Origin: Rapana venosa
Lineage: Eukaryota; Mollusca; Gastropoda; Neogastropoda; Muricidae
Assembly: GCA_028751875.1 (NCBI GenBank)
Contig: CM054165.1
Location: 24,317,650 to 24,381,649 of the forward strand
DNA: 64,000 bases
Direction of reading: 5' to 3'
The first letter of the stretch is position 1, and each line of letters opens with the position of its first letter. The translations under genes were made by a program, and so were the position numbers. Positions 34,251 through 45,520 of this stretch are shown one piece after another. The notes below the pieces were generated by a model. The model was not told where the DNA came from. It ran no database searches and saw nothing but the letters and a program-made list of their open reading frames with translations.

Positions 34251-34479
34251 AATGAAAAGAGAGACAAAGTAGGTAGTCAGAAGGGAAGGGCCCAAAACAC
34301 ACGTGTGTCCACGAGTGCACACGGCCGCTCATGCATGTATGCATCATTTTCAGTTTTCGGATTTGCAATGCAAATGAACATCTCAAATGGCAATTTCTAA
34401 AGAAGGAAAATGAGACACGTGACCTTTCAAGACAATGAAAGGGGCTGGAAACAAACCAATTCTCCCCGAGTCGTTCGCT

Positions 34480-35740
34480 GTCTATCCACTGTTGTTGTCC
34501 ACTGTTGTCATTTCCCCTGTTGTTATCCACTGTTTTTTATCCACGTTGTCATCCACTGTTGTTGTCCACTGTTGTTGTCCACTGTTGTTGTCCACTGTTG
34601 TCCCTCCACTGTTTTTCATCCACTGTTGTTATCCACTGTTTTTATCCACTGTTGTTGTCCACTGTTGTTGTCCACGTTGTTGTCCACTGTTGTCAACCCT
34701 GTTGTTATCCCCCTATTGTTATCCATATTGTTTCCATGTTGTTGTCCATGTTGTTGTCCACTGTTGTTGTCCATGTTTTCACCACTGTTTTGTCCACTAT
34801 TGTTGTCCACTGTTTTTGTCCACTATGTTATCCAGTTGTCATCCACTGTTGCATCCCTTTTGTTATCCCTGTTGTTATCCACTGTTGTTGTCCCCAATTT
34901 TTATCCATTTGTTGTCCCTATTTTTGTCCACTGTTGTTGTCCACTGTTGTCGTCCATGTTTTTCGTCCACTGTTGTCGCCCCCTGTTGTCGTCCACTGTT
35001 TTATCCCCTGTTGCATCCACTGTTGTTTCACGTTGTTTTCCACTGTTTTGTTTTCCCCGTTGTTGTCCACTGTTGTTGTCCATGTTTTTTATCCCCTGTT
35101 GTTGTCCACTGTTGTTTTCCACTGTTTTGTCCACTTTGTTGTCCACGTTTTTGTCCACTGTTGTTGTTCACTATTGTTTTCCATTTGTTGTCCCCGTTGT
35201 TGTCCCCTTTGTTTCCACTGTTGTTATCCACTATTGTTGTCCACTATTTTTTCCACTATTGTTTTTTCACTGTTGTTACCAGTTTTTACCATTTTTTTAT
35301 CCCCTGTTGTTATCCCCAAATTTTTGTCCACTGTTGTTATCCCCTTTGTTTCCCCCTATTTTTGCCATGTTGTTGTCCCCTGTTGTTGTCCACTGTTTTG
35401 TCCACGGTTGTTGCCCCCTGTTGTTATCCACATTTTGTCCCTATTGTTGTCCACGTTGTTTTCCAAATTTTGTCCACTATTTTGTCCACTGTTTGGGTTG
35501 TCCATGTTGTTATCCCCTATTGTTATCCCCTATTGTTTCCACTGTTGTTTTTCCACTATTGTTTTCCACTATGTTGTCCCCTGTTTTTGTCCACGTTTTT
35601 ATCCACTTTTTGTCCACTATTGTTGTCCACTATTGTTGTTTTACTGTTGTTATCCACTGTTGTTGTCCACTTTTGTTATCCACTGTTGTTATCCACTGTT
35701 GTTGTCCACTGTTTGTTTGTCCACTGTTGTTGTCCACGTC
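34480..35740. repeat. 13-bp minisatellite, about 95 units
   Basis: The unit is TCCACTGTTGTTG with frequent one-base losses. A 13-bp unit cycles through all three frames in 39 bases and has no stop in any plus frame. This yields three overlapping frames of 441-582 codons (34,410-36,253) of Ser, Thr, Val, His, Cys, Pro and Leu. They are not genes. Confidence 0.93.
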
Positions 35741-35879
35741 AACCAAAAATTCAGAGTTAGTTGGTTTCAATTGCTGAATACTAGTTTACAAAAGGCCGTT
35801 TCTTTTTTACAGTTTCAAGAAATTGACATGTTTTTTTCAGTCAATGATTTTGCAAGTTATTTTTCCTGGCAATCTCTGT

Positions 35880-36118
35880 TTCTGTCTGTCTGTCTGTCTT
35901 TCATTTCTCTCTGTCTCTCTCTCTCCTGCCTCTCTCTCTTCTCTGTTTCTCTCTGTCTCTGTGTCTATTTTTTTCCCTCTGTCTGTCTGTCTGTCTGCTT
36001 TTCTTTCATTTCTCTCTGTCTTGTGTCTGTCTGTCTCGCCCCCTCTAGGGTCTCTCTCTGTCTCTGTCTCTCAATCTATCTCTTTGTCTCTGTGTCCATC
36101 TCTGTCTCTTTCTCTATC

Positions 36119-36186
<68 letters not shown>

Positions 36187-36410
36187 CCTTCAGTCTTTGT
36201 CTCTCTCTCTCTCATGTTGTCTCTGTCTCTTTCTCTCTCTCACTATTTTTTAGATAAATTAGATAGATAATAGATAGATAATAGATAGATAAAATAGATA
36301 GATAATAGATGATAGATAGATAGACAGACAGACAGACACACAGACAGACACACAGGCAGACAACAGTCAGTGGGTCAGACACAGATAACGACAGACAGAC
36401 AGAGAGAAAA
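35880..36410. repeat. (CTGT/CTCT)n then (AGAT/AGAC)n arrays
   Basis: Pyrimidine tetranucleotides to about 36,242, then purine-rich AGAT/AGAC repeats to about 36,405. The two halves are roughly complementary in composition. Confidence 0.88.
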
Positions 36411-36496
36411 ACTTTGGAAACTTTAACTTTTTTTGAGGGAAAGAACAAGCCCACATGATGGCTTTTAAATTACATCCATGATAATTAATAAAATAC

Positions 36497-36674
36497 CTGA
36501 TTTTATATTGTATTGATATAAACCGTGTGACTGACTTGCTTCCATGTCTTTGGGGTTTTTGTTGTTGTTTTTAATTGTCTTTAGACGTTAAATTAAAGAA
36601 TTTTTTTTTTAAAAAAACAAACATAGAAGCAAGTCAGTCACACAGTGATATCAGTACAACATAAAAAAAATCAG
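36497..36674. repeat. Foldback element (about 50-bp inverted repeat)
   Basis: Left arm 36,497-36,547 and right arm 36,621-36,674 are near-complementary: left TGTGTGACTGACTTGCTTCC, right GAAGCAAGTCAGTCACACAG. The loop of about 73 bp carries TTTAGACGTTAAATTAAAGA, the same word as the core elements at 33.9-34.1 kb. A copy of the right-arm end then repeats in tandem. Confidence 0.75.
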
Positions 36675-36775
36675 TCACACGGTGATAATCAATACAATAT
36701 AAAAATCAGTCACACGGTGTATCAATACAATATAAAAATCAGTCACACTGATATCAATACAATATAAAAATCATT
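36630..36775. repeat. Tandem copies of the foldback arm, about 35 bp
   Basis: Four to five units contain CAGTCACACGGTGAT and ATCAATACAATATAAAAAT. They extend from the right arm of the foldback. Confidence 0.8.
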
Positions 36776-36779
36776 TGAA

Positions 36780-37390
36780 AAAATATCATTTAAGACAAAG
36801 GAAAGAAAAGCAAACATCTCCAAAATGACATCATTCAAACACGAGACAAAGAAAATGAGGCCCCTAGAAAACATAACGATGAGAAAACAATTTCAAAAGT
36901 GAGAAAGGCGGAAGAGAAAGAGGCAGAGCTATCTAAAAGCAAATGAAAGGGGGGATGGGGAGGGGGAGAGAGAGGGGAGGGAAGGGGTAGAGAGAGACAG
37001 ACAAAAGACAGCACAGACATAGAGACAGGCGGGCAGACATCGGATACAAAAATAGAAAAATAGTGCCAGAAAAGAAAAGGTTTCATGTGAATGTGCCTGT
37101 GTACCCTTTCCTTTAGAGCTGAGCGATGCCTCTGTTAATAAAGTATTCAAACATGTGCTTATATCAGTTAAATTAATTAATCCAAGCTGAAAGCAAACCC
37201 TGATGACTGACCAAAAGCATGCAAGGCAAACTTTGGAACCGGTCAGTTCTGAGCGGGTGGTCACTTTTCGTGGGGAATGGCCTCTACTCGATTTTAAAAT
37301 TTGTCTGTCGAAAAAGGGACATTACTGTGAACATAAAAACTGTCTGACTGTATTTCAATTTCCATTCCAAAGGAAGAATTTCCAGTGATA
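36780..37390. other. Unassigned sequence
   Basis: A purine-rich stretch (36,890-37,030) and mixed sequence, no domain recognised. Confidence 0.3.
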
Positions 37391-38340
37391 TGTAGTTAGC
37401 ACATGACAATGATGGTGGTTTCAATAGAAGTACTTTAAGAAGCTCGTCTGTAAAGACTTGCCAATGGTTTTAAAGCGTTTCTTGCATGCTGAATCCCAGC
37501 AGTTTACGAGAGAGTGAATTTAAGCTGACCTTCATCAGACCTTTATCAGCTGATTACTCTTTTTTCTTATATATGATTTGACAGACTATCCTTACATGTT
37601 CAGTCCCATGACAGATTGTTGCCAATTACAGAATCCTAGAACTTAATGAAAATTTACCTTTCAACCACATCACCGTGATGTCCAATGCACTACGTATTTT
37701 TGGAAAGGTTTGACGTTTTTGTCTGGTAGATATAATCATATGTTTGCTCCTTTGAGGGTGGATGGTCATATAATTTGAATCAGACCATTTAATCAGTTGT
37801 TCTATATGAGCTTGTAAAGTTAAAACAACGTCATCTAAGTGAGTGTAAAAATAAGGTAAAGGTAAAGGAGTCCCATAACCATATAGGTCTTAGGGGAACG
37901 AGGCGTCAGAGACCTCACTCTCTAGGGCCAGCATATTGAGGCGGCGCCATCTCCTCTTCCTCGCTGCTTTACCTTCCCTGACCCTAAAGAGGGCAGGTAC
38001 CCATTTACAGCTGGGTGAACTGGGGACTGTACTGAAGCCAAGATGTGCAAAACGGTCACCCATCCAACTGGTAACCACGCCGACGCTGCTTAACCTGGCT
38101 GGGGGAAAGCGAGTGCTCCCGACCACTGAGCTTCCCGTCCCCAGATTTTTACCTTTTAAGTGAGTGTGGCTTATATTAATGTTGTGTCATCTGCAAACAT
38201 TTCACAGTTAGCTTTCAAACTGAGGTGTAAATCATTAATACATATTGAGAAGCTCGTGTCTCAAGATGGAGTCCTGAGGGTCACCTACAAAATAGGCAAA
38301 CGAGAATATTTCAATTCCTCAGCTGGTACAAGTTGTTTAC
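37391..38340 (-). pseudogene. LINE reverse transcriptase fragment, split by a SINE
   Basis: On the minus strand, 38,340-38,168 reads ICINDLHLSLKANCEMFADD, giving the FADD form of the RT catalytic motif, then TTLI. The reading resumes at 37,846 on the other side of the SINE with LQAHIEQLIKWSDSNYMTIH, then STRQKRQ (about 37,735). This is the same LINE type as 46.4-49.2 kb. The lower end (37,391-37,650) is degraded RT C-terminal sequence. No initiator or endonuclease is present. Confidence 0.75.
37847..38156 (-). mobile_element. SINE, family D, with 11-bp target-site duplication
   Basis: TAAGTGAGTGT flanks the element at 37,836-37,846 and 38,157-38,167. The head is on the right: minus-strand AAGCTCAGTGGTCGGGAGCA resembles a tRNA A-box region. 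The tail on the left is a short GGTAAA repeat. It sits inside the RT coding sequence of a LINE, so it inserted after that copy did. Confidence 0.85.
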
Positions 38341-38399
38341 GTTTATGTGGAAAAGATTATACGAGTTTTAAATGTCTTATTTGAAAGACCATACAGTTT

Positions 38400-38995
38400 C
38401 AACTTCTTACAAGAAATCTCGTCGTCAGATCTCACCTCATTCTCACCTCACCTAGCCCGTAGTCATGTAGACCGTTGGGGTAACCAGCTTCCTCCACTCC
38501 TCACGGTTTCAGCTTTCGTAGCAAGTCATTCTGTTCGAGGCCAGTCCACTCTGATGTTGTCTTCCCATCGCTTTTATTGCCTCCTTGTACTGTTCCATGT
38601 AGGACAGTCTTGGAACAGTCCAGATGTTTGTGTGACGTCTCGTACCACATCATTTGGGCATTTTTTCAGGGGTCAAGAGCTCTTCATATTGTCCGATGGT
38701 GTCTTCAATTTTGGTTTTCACTTCCTCGTTAGTTACGGGGACTCTGTAAGAGATAAAAGAATTTTTGCAGAAGCATCTAAACTCCATTCCTTCTTTCAGT
38801 AATCTGCTGCTATGGTCCACGTTTCACATGGGTACAAAAATGTGAACATGAGCAGGGAACGCATCTGTCTGATCTTGAACCTGATGACTGTGTCAAATGG
38901 GTTTGTTCTATTGTCAGACCTGATGTCCTGTACCAATCCAATCCAATCCTGCTGTTTGTAGCCCTGTCGACCACAGAGGCCAAAATTTATCAGGG
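38400..38995 (-). pseudogene. RTE-type LINE fragment, reverse transcriptase C-terminal part
   Basis: The minus strand reads FKIRQMRSLLMFTFLYPCET (about 38,890-38,830), then WTIAADY, and in another frame KRWEDNIRVDWPR (about 38,560-38,520), followed by SGGSWLPQRST. These blocks occur in this order at the C-terminus of RTE-type ORFs. The block normally between them (the WYGHV region) is absent. Same family as 57.9-58.8 kb. Confidence 0.65.
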
Positions 38996-39009
38996 CTGGC
39001 CCCACCTCG

Positions 39010-39470
39010 TCCAATTTTAAATCTCAGATTAGAACTGTGCGGGTAATGAAAGATTAAAACAGGGTGTAAAACCAACTCTACCGTCGTTCTTTGTATCACG
39101 CCCTGGCCAGCCATAAGGCCCAAACCCGGGAAAAGGCACCGCATTGTGGGAAAAAACCACATCAACCATACATAAGATAAACCAAACCAGTTTCCCTTAA
39201 AACAACCTTGCTCTTGTGACCAACTGTAACTCTTTCACTCATATCAGACAGAAAAAGTCGATTCTCTCAGAAGTTTAAAAATGGTGTCTGGGGGAACATC
39301 ACGTCCTGTACTTTGGGTGCAAAGGGTGGTGTCTCTATTGGAGGGGGGGGGGGGAGGGGCCTGTTTCTGTGGGTTTTTTTCATTTCTCTTAGAAAGGATT
39401 GAAAAGGGTTGATGCTGGAAAGAGTAGCCTACGAAAATTGTCCCTCATCGGGTGTATTACCAGGCACTAC
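39010..39470. other. Unassigned sequence
   Basis: A minus frame of 83 codons (39,165-38,914) shows no domain. A run of G with one interruption lies at about 39,342-39,357. Confidence 0.3.
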
Positions 39471-39527
39471 AGACGAACCTTCTGAGCTAAGTTTATTCTT
39501 CTTTTTCTTTCGATGCCTTGTTTTACA

Positions 39528-39846
39528 CTAAGAGACCAATCGCCTAAGGAATGTAGCATTCGTCTGTAGGGCATCCACCGGCCCGTACAGTTTTCCTTCT
39601 AGGGGTAATGGGTTCGGCCACATTTCCTCTCTCAGCTGCCTGAAGGCCCTGCAGTCCTGCAGGATGTGGCTAGTGTCTTTCTTTACTTCCCCACATGACA
39701 TGGGGAGGGTACCACTTTCATCTTCCTGTGCAGATGTTGGTTCAGTCTGCAAATGGGCCCGTTCTTAATCGGAAGATGGTTTACCTGGTCTTGTCTGGTG
39801 AGGCTGTGGTAGCTGTCTGGTGGTGGCGTTTTTCCTGTAGAGAGCC
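39528..39846 (-). pseudogene. LINE ORF2 C-terminal region
   Basis: A minus frame of 74 codons ends with LRRLVS and stop at 39,528. It contains MSCGEVKKDTSHILQDCRAF, the Cys-Cys-His-Cys-like end of ORF2 in this group. Preceding residues (RLNQHLHRKMK) lie in the neighbouring frame. Confidence 0.75.
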
Positions 39847-40413
39847 TTAATGATGGTCTTTCTCTCTGCAAGGCAGACAGGGTTTTCGGGCTGGTTCATC
39901 TCGGGCGCCTATCTTGGCCATTCTGTCAGCTTGCTCATTGCCCTCGATGCCACAGTGTGAGGGGATCCACTGCAGCACGGGGCGAAGACACTGGATGTTA
40001 TCTAGTGCCATCTCTAGTTGTGGAAGCTGGCCGCTGTTGAAGGCTTGCAGCACAGACAGAGCGTCGGTCAGAAAGACGACCTGGGTGTTGTGATCCACTC
40101 TGCTGCGGATGGTGTTTGCTGCAAGGATGATCGCTTCCACTTCGGCCTTGTAGTTGGTGCAGTAGACGCCGGTTGCTATTGACCGAGTCTCCCATTCTCT
40201 GCTGGGATACCAGATGTAGGCCCCAGCTCCTCCACATCTGGTGGCATCTGTTGCAGAGCCGTCTGTGTAGACGTAGGAGCCATGCCTCGTGAGGTATGAT
40301 CTTCTATCATGGCTGCCGTTAAGAGTTCTTTTGACAATGTCGCCCTGTTCAGTTTTTCTCGTGATTCCTGGAACTGTCATTCTGACTGTCACTTTTCCTT
40401 CCTTTCTTGCCAT
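39847..40413 (-). pseudogene. LINE RNase H domain, longest intact frame of the element
   Basis: A 188-codon open frame. YVYTDGSATD near residue 47 gives the first catalytic aspartate, YKAEVEAI the glutamate, VFLTDALSVLQAF the second aspartate, and WIPSHCGIEGNEQADRMAK the His region and final aspartate. All expected acidic residues are present, so this domain is younger-looking than the rest. The frame is then lost at about 39,850 and continues shifted in the C-terminal piece. Confidence 0.88.
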
Positions 40414-40749
40414 GGAGGATCATCAAGGGAGAAGGTGATGGGCTGTACTGCTGGCAGTTTGTCTTGGTGCTCTCTCTGCAGTGCACGAGCTTCGACTGCA
40501 AAACTGGAGCGGTTTAGTCTTCCAGAGGACAGCTTCCCAGTCTTGTGCTCATTGGATGGTCTTTGGTGCACTGGTACTTGGTAGCCTGTTGCAACGTCTT
40601 CTGTTTCCTTCTGGTGATGAGAGGAGCTATGCCAGTCACCTGCTCCATCTTCTCTATGGGGGTGGATTTCATCGCGCCTGTGATGATTCTCAGGCTTGGT
40701 TTGTACCTTGTCCAGGGTGTCCCGATGTGTCTTGGCAGCTGTCATCCAA

Positions 40750-41900
40750 GAGTTTGATCCGTACTCAAGATGGGTCGTAAGGTGCCCTGGTAGACTGATT
40801 TCAGGATGTGTTCATTGGCCCCCACTGTGTCCCTGCAAGTTTGCGCATGATGTTGAGCTTACGCCTTGCTTTTCCTTCTGCCTGGGTGATGTGTTGTTTC
40901 CAGGTCAGCTTCTTGTCATATGTGACCCCAAGGTATGTCTGTTGGTCTTCCATCTTGAGGGTCGTGTTGCCATGGGTGAGGCGTCCAGGCTTGCTTTGGT
41001 GAGAGCGTAAAGAGGGTGCCTGTGGTCTTGTCCTGGTTAATGGACACACACCATTTGTCAGCCCAGCGGAAACTTTATCCAGGGCCATCTGCATGCGGTA
41101 GTTTGCTGTTGAAGCGACTCCTCCGGCACCAGAGCACCGGGTTTCGTCTGCAAAAAGCGCTGCGTGGACCCCCTTTGGGGAAGCTCCACACAATATCGTT
41201 ATGAAGAGCACGAACAGGGTTGGTGAGAGTACTCCTCCCTGAGGTACTCCTTGCTGCAGGAGTACCTTCCCGGGCCACAGCGGAGTCCACCATCACTCTG
41301 GCTCGTCGGTTGTAAAGGAGGTTTTTTGTCCACTGGTACATATTGCCGGTAATTGCCACTGCGTAGGAGCTTCAAAAAGGAGTCCATTTTTTCCAGCCCT
41401 TTGTCGAAGCCTTCTGTAGATCTATGAAGATTCCCAGGGTCATCTTCTTGGCCTGAAAAGCATCCTCTAATAACTTGAGTAAGATGATTGTTTGAATTTT
41501 CAGTGCTTTTGTACTGACGGAATCCGGCTTGTTCAGGGACTAGGAGCTTTCGTCTCCAGGTAGAGTTGCAGGCGCAGGTTGACGATGCCTCCTGGTCTTA
41601 CAGGCAACTCGTGAGGCTGATTGGGTGATAGCTGATGCCTTGCTCTTGTTCTTGCCCTTCTTCATACTGGATCATGATGCCTCTTTCCAACATTGGGGAC
41701 CTGACCACTGTTCCAGCTCAAGTTGAAGAGTCCAAGAGCTTCTGGGGGGCGTTTGCCTTGGTGTTGTATCATCTCGTTGGTGATGTTGTCAGGTCCTGGT
41801 GACTTTTTCCCATCTTCAGTTTCTTGATGGTTTTTTAGGAGTTCTGGCATAGTGATTTTTGTGTTCCATTGCTCATGAACCCTGTTCACAGTTCTTTCTC
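40750..41900 (-). pseudogene. LINE reverse transcriptase domain, broken
   Basis: KKSPGPDNITNEMIQHQG (about 41,810-41,757) is the RT fingers motif. LKLLRSGNYRQYV lies at about 41,375-41,337. HAALFADET (about 41,165-41,140) is the catalytic site, read as FADE instead of FADD. DQQTYLGVTYDKKLTW (about 40,950-40,903) is the RT domain 6-7 signature. Frames change at least three times between them. Confidence 0.8.
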
Positions 41901-42086
41901 CTGTCTCTTTCTTCCTTTCTCACTTCTTTCTGTTGTTTTGTGGGATGTTGTTATTGCTTTTTTGGCGTACTTCTTGGCAAGGTTTTTGGCTGCCCTCTTT
42001 CCCGTCCCGAGTTCTGCCGCTTTTTCTAGTGTATCTTCTGCCCCTTTGTACCTTCATCGTTCAGGGCCTGTGTTTGTCTCCAGAGC

Positions 42087-43215
42087 TTAGTTGTGTCTTT
42101 TTTCCATGTTGAGGCTTGATGTTTTTCTCTCCCAGCTCCGCCCCTTGCTTTCTAGTTTTGTTTCCCGGTATTTTGCCGTGCCCCTTGGAGTCTGAGTGGT
42201 TCTCTGATTTGGGTTGTTCTCTACTTCTTCTCTTGCTTCGGTGACTGCATCGTGTGCCTGTTGAAGCTGTCCGTCCAGTATGGGGTGTAGTCTTTTCTTT
42301 CTCCCCTTGGTATGCATTCCCTGGGTCATGAAGGATGCTTTTGTTGAATTTCCCTTTACTACTTTTTTGATGTTTCGTCCCTCTACTTGAATGTTGTTAG
42401 TCAGTTCATTTGTCCTGAAAGGCAAAGAGTCCCCATTTGGCCTTCTATAGTTCCATCTTGGTTGAGGTCTGTGCCTGTTTTCTGCTTCTCCACTGATTGT
42501 GAGGATGACGGGGCGGTGGTCACTTCCCCGAGCTGATCTTGGACTGTCTCCCGACCTCTGGTGGATGTCATCATGCAGAGAGCCGGGCCGGGTGGTGTGG
42601 CTTTCCCCAGCGCGCGAGTAAAGGAGGAGGGTCGTGGGGTCGTTGACGAGGAAGGGGGGTTTTTTCATCTGCCAGCCTCTACTTCTTCTCCTCGCTTTCA
42701 AGGGGTTTTCCCCCAACCGGGACCCTGTTGAAGTCCCCATGAGGGGAAGCTGTGCTGGGACCGGGATGGTAACTAGGGCTAGATTTTTATCATCAGGGCA
42801 GTATAGTTGACGACAGTGAAGCTACGTCCTTGTGGTGATCTTCACTGTCGTACTCTGCTTCCCCCTGTCTCTTTGTTTTACTAGGTTCGGGTTTTTCCTC
42901 CTATGTCAGTATTCCACCTTTTCTTCTACCCTTGGGATCACTGCGAAACACCTGAACCGCGATTTTTATCCCTTTCCCCCTTGCAGTTTTCTCTTCATAC
43001 AACACACGGGGATTTGTTACGTGTAGAAGGTTGGGCTCTTTTGTCTTGTTTCTGACCCCTTCAGCGTTCCCGCATGTTTGATGGTGGGGGTCCCCTTTGG
43101 TCTTGCGGGGCTTGCGGCCATCCCCTGTCCTCCCCTCCCCGGGCCCCCAAAGGACGATGAAGGACCTCCAGCCGCTTGGTGGACTCCGTTGAGGCCGGAG
43201 CCCGGAAAACCGCAC
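42087..43215 (-). pseudogene. LINE endonuclease domain (AP-endonuclease type) and linker, broken
   Basis: VFRSDPKGRRKGGILT (about 42,950-42,905) is the segment after the first catalytic region in this family. RGSDHRPVILTISGEAE (about 42,530-42,480) carries the C-terminal SDH motif with the catalytic histidine. The stretch between, with FLVNDPTTLLLYSRAGE (about 42,650-42,600), fits the core. The linker toward the RT (42,480-42,090) is basic. The domain nicks target DNA to prime reverse transcription. The N-terminal catalytic residues are not clearly readable. Confidence 0.7.
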
Positions 43216-43299
43216 CCCCTGGCGGTCCCCAGGGCGAAAACCTTTCCTTTTTTAATCCGGTCTCTAAGGTCTTTTTGGCTAGTTGCATGGTGAGGGGTT

Positions 43300-43720
43300 G
43301 TCTCGGGACCCCCGCTAAGGGCCCAATCCCTTTTTATTCGCCCTTTGTCACCTTAAGTCGCCTTTTTTTTTTTTGGATGGGGGTTTTTTTTTTTGCAAGC
43401 ATACCCCGGAACCCACGGGGGCTAATTTTTTATTTTTCACGTAGTCCCGGCCACAGAAGGGCCCCCACAGATAGTCTGCATGCACTGACTCACGACTATG
43501 ATACCAAAGATCACAGAATATCACAAGGAGAAGGGGTTTTGGTACTACTGCCGAGCCCTTCCCATCAAAAGGGGCCTAGTGTCGAGGGGGGCAAACACGT
43601 TCATTTTGTTTTGGATAAACTGTTTTTTCTTTGGGATTGAACAAACCTAGCTGCGATTTAATATCAGGTTTTTCTTTGAAAGTTTGTTTTGAGAGTTTAA
43701 GGGATGTGACAAGATTTTCC
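43300..43720. other. Unassigned, homopolymer-rich transition
   Basis: T and G runs grow longer toward the right. Possible remains of the LINE 5' part are not readable. Confidence 0.4.
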
Positions 43721-44137
43721 TTTTGCAAAACAAAACTTTTTTATGGTTTTTTTTTATTTTTTTTTTTTTGGGGGTTTTCCCCAAACCTAAATGGCCCTTT
43801 TTGATGCACTTTCGAGAGCTTTTTACTAAGAAGATTTTTGGGGGGTGGCCCCCCCGGGGGGGGGGGGGGGGGTTTTGGTTGGCTTTTGGTTTTTGTTTTT
43901 TTTTAAAAATTTTTTGGGGGGGGGGGAAGGGGGGAGGGGCCCCGGTTGGGGCGGGCCCCGGTTTGTTAAAAAAATGTTTGGGGGGGGGGGCCCCGGGGGT
44001 TTGGGGGGGCGCGGGGTTGGTCCCCAAAAAAGGGTTTTGGGTTGTTTTTTTTGGGGGGTTGGCCCGGGTTTGGGTGGGGGGGGGGGGGGGGTGGGGGGGG
44101 GGGGGGTTTTGGGGGGGGGGGGGGGGGGGGGGGGGGT

Positions 44138-44218
<81 letters not shown>

Positions 44219-44225
44219 GGGGGGT

Positions 44226-44273
<48 letters not shown>

Positions 44274-44432
44274 TTGGGGGGGGGGGGGGGGGGGGGGGTG
44301 GGGGGTGGGGGGGGGGGGGGGGTGGGGGGGGGGGGGGGGTTTTTTTTTTTTTGGGGGGGTTTTTTTTTTTTTGGGGGGGGGGGGTTTTTTTTGTTGGGGG
44401 GGTTTTTTTTTTTCCCCCAAAAAAAAAAAAAA

Positions 44433-44471
<39 letters not shown>

Positions 44472-44690
44472 AAAAACCCCCCCCACCCCCCCCCAAAAAA
44501 AAAAAAAAAACCCCAAAAAACCCCCCCCCCCCCCAAAAAAAAAAAACACACACACACCAAAAAAACCCACAACACACAAAAAAAAAAACCCAAACAAAAA
44601 AAAGGTCAAAAAAAAAACAAAAAAAGAGAAAACAAAAAACAAACAACAAAACCAAAAAAAAAAACAATAACCAAAATTTAAAGTCAAAAA
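43721..44690. repeat. Homopolymer tract: G/T half then A/C half
   Basis: 43,721-44,412 is almost only G and T, with G runs of tens of bases. From 44,413 the sequence is almost only C and A. The two halves are roughly reverse complements in pattern. The 198-352 codon frames of Gly or Pro across it are not genes. The most likely origin is low-quality long-read consensus around a strand switch. Confidence 0.85.
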
Positions 44691-45520
44691 ATAAAAATCT
44701 ACCATTGTAAAAGGTACACAATGTTAAACATAAATAAGATTTGAAAAGGGGGTTCATTAAAACTAAAGACACCGACAAGCCCCAAAAAAATATTTAAAAT
44801 ATAAAGTAGAATCCTTTTATCAGGGTCACAACAACTATAACTTAAACAAAACGTAAAAAGTGAGACATGCAAAAAACTTTTTTTCGAGGAAATGAATAAC
44901 ACCATTTCTTTTTTTCATCCCTCCCCGCCCGTAGGGATACATCTTTAAAAATAACCCAACACTTATACAGCCACAGTAAAACATGGGGAAATAAACCCCC
45001 TTTTCAAAGCCCCCCCCAACAACCCCCCCCCCCCCCAAAGCAAACAAATAAAAGAAAACCAAAAAAATACCCCCCCCCCACCCCCACCCCCAAAAAAAAC
45101 CTTAACCCAAACAAACAAAACAAACAAAAGAGAAGGAAAAACCAAACCAACAAAGATGATAAAAAAGAAAAAAAACAGACAAACAACAACAACAACAACA
45201 AGAACAACAACAGAGCCAAGAAAAATAAACACAACCAAACTAATAAGTCATAAAGATAAACCATCTACACTTTGTAAAATGGTACACATACTTGTTACAC
45301 ATAATTAAAAAATCAATTAATTAACAAACAAGATCATTTCAAATAACAAAGAAATATTTCACTCAAACCCCCATTCAATTAGTAAAAAATCAAAAAATCG
45401 AAAAATCAAATGAATAAACAAAACCAATTAAACAAAAAAAAAAAAAACCACAAAACACTCCCCTTCCCAACACCCCCTCCCCTAAACAAACAACAACCCC
45501 CCCAAAAGTCCAGACTAAAT
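44691..45520. other. Unassigned A/C-rich sequence
   Basis: Poly-C and A-rich runs; it includes the 23-bp motif at 44,923-44,945 shared with 385-407. (CAA)n lies near 45,184-45,205. Hydrophobic minus frames are by-products. Confidence 0.45.

Larger units (their letters stand above)
39471..43300 (-). mobile_element. Long non-LTR retrotransposon copy (I/Nimb-like), minus strand, broken
   Basis: Domain order on - is endonuclease, reverse transcriptase, RNase H, C-terminal Cys/His region. That order with a terminal RNase H is typical of I-superfamily LINEs. The copy is frameshifted throughout, least so at the RNase H end. A short A/T-rich 3' UTR with an AAAGAAAAAGAAGAATAAAC-like stretch (minus strand) ends near 39,480. 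The 5' limit is unclear because 43,300-43,640 is low-complexity, error-prone sequence. Confidence 0.8.

Noticed and set aside
34410..36253. Three overlapping large plus-strand frames (441-582 codons)
   Set aside because: They translate a 13-bp tandem repeat without stops in any frame; identical cyclic peptide in each.
43647..44778. Gly-rich and Pro-rich proteins of up to 352 residues
   Set aside because: Homopolymer translation over a tract that is very likely consensus error.
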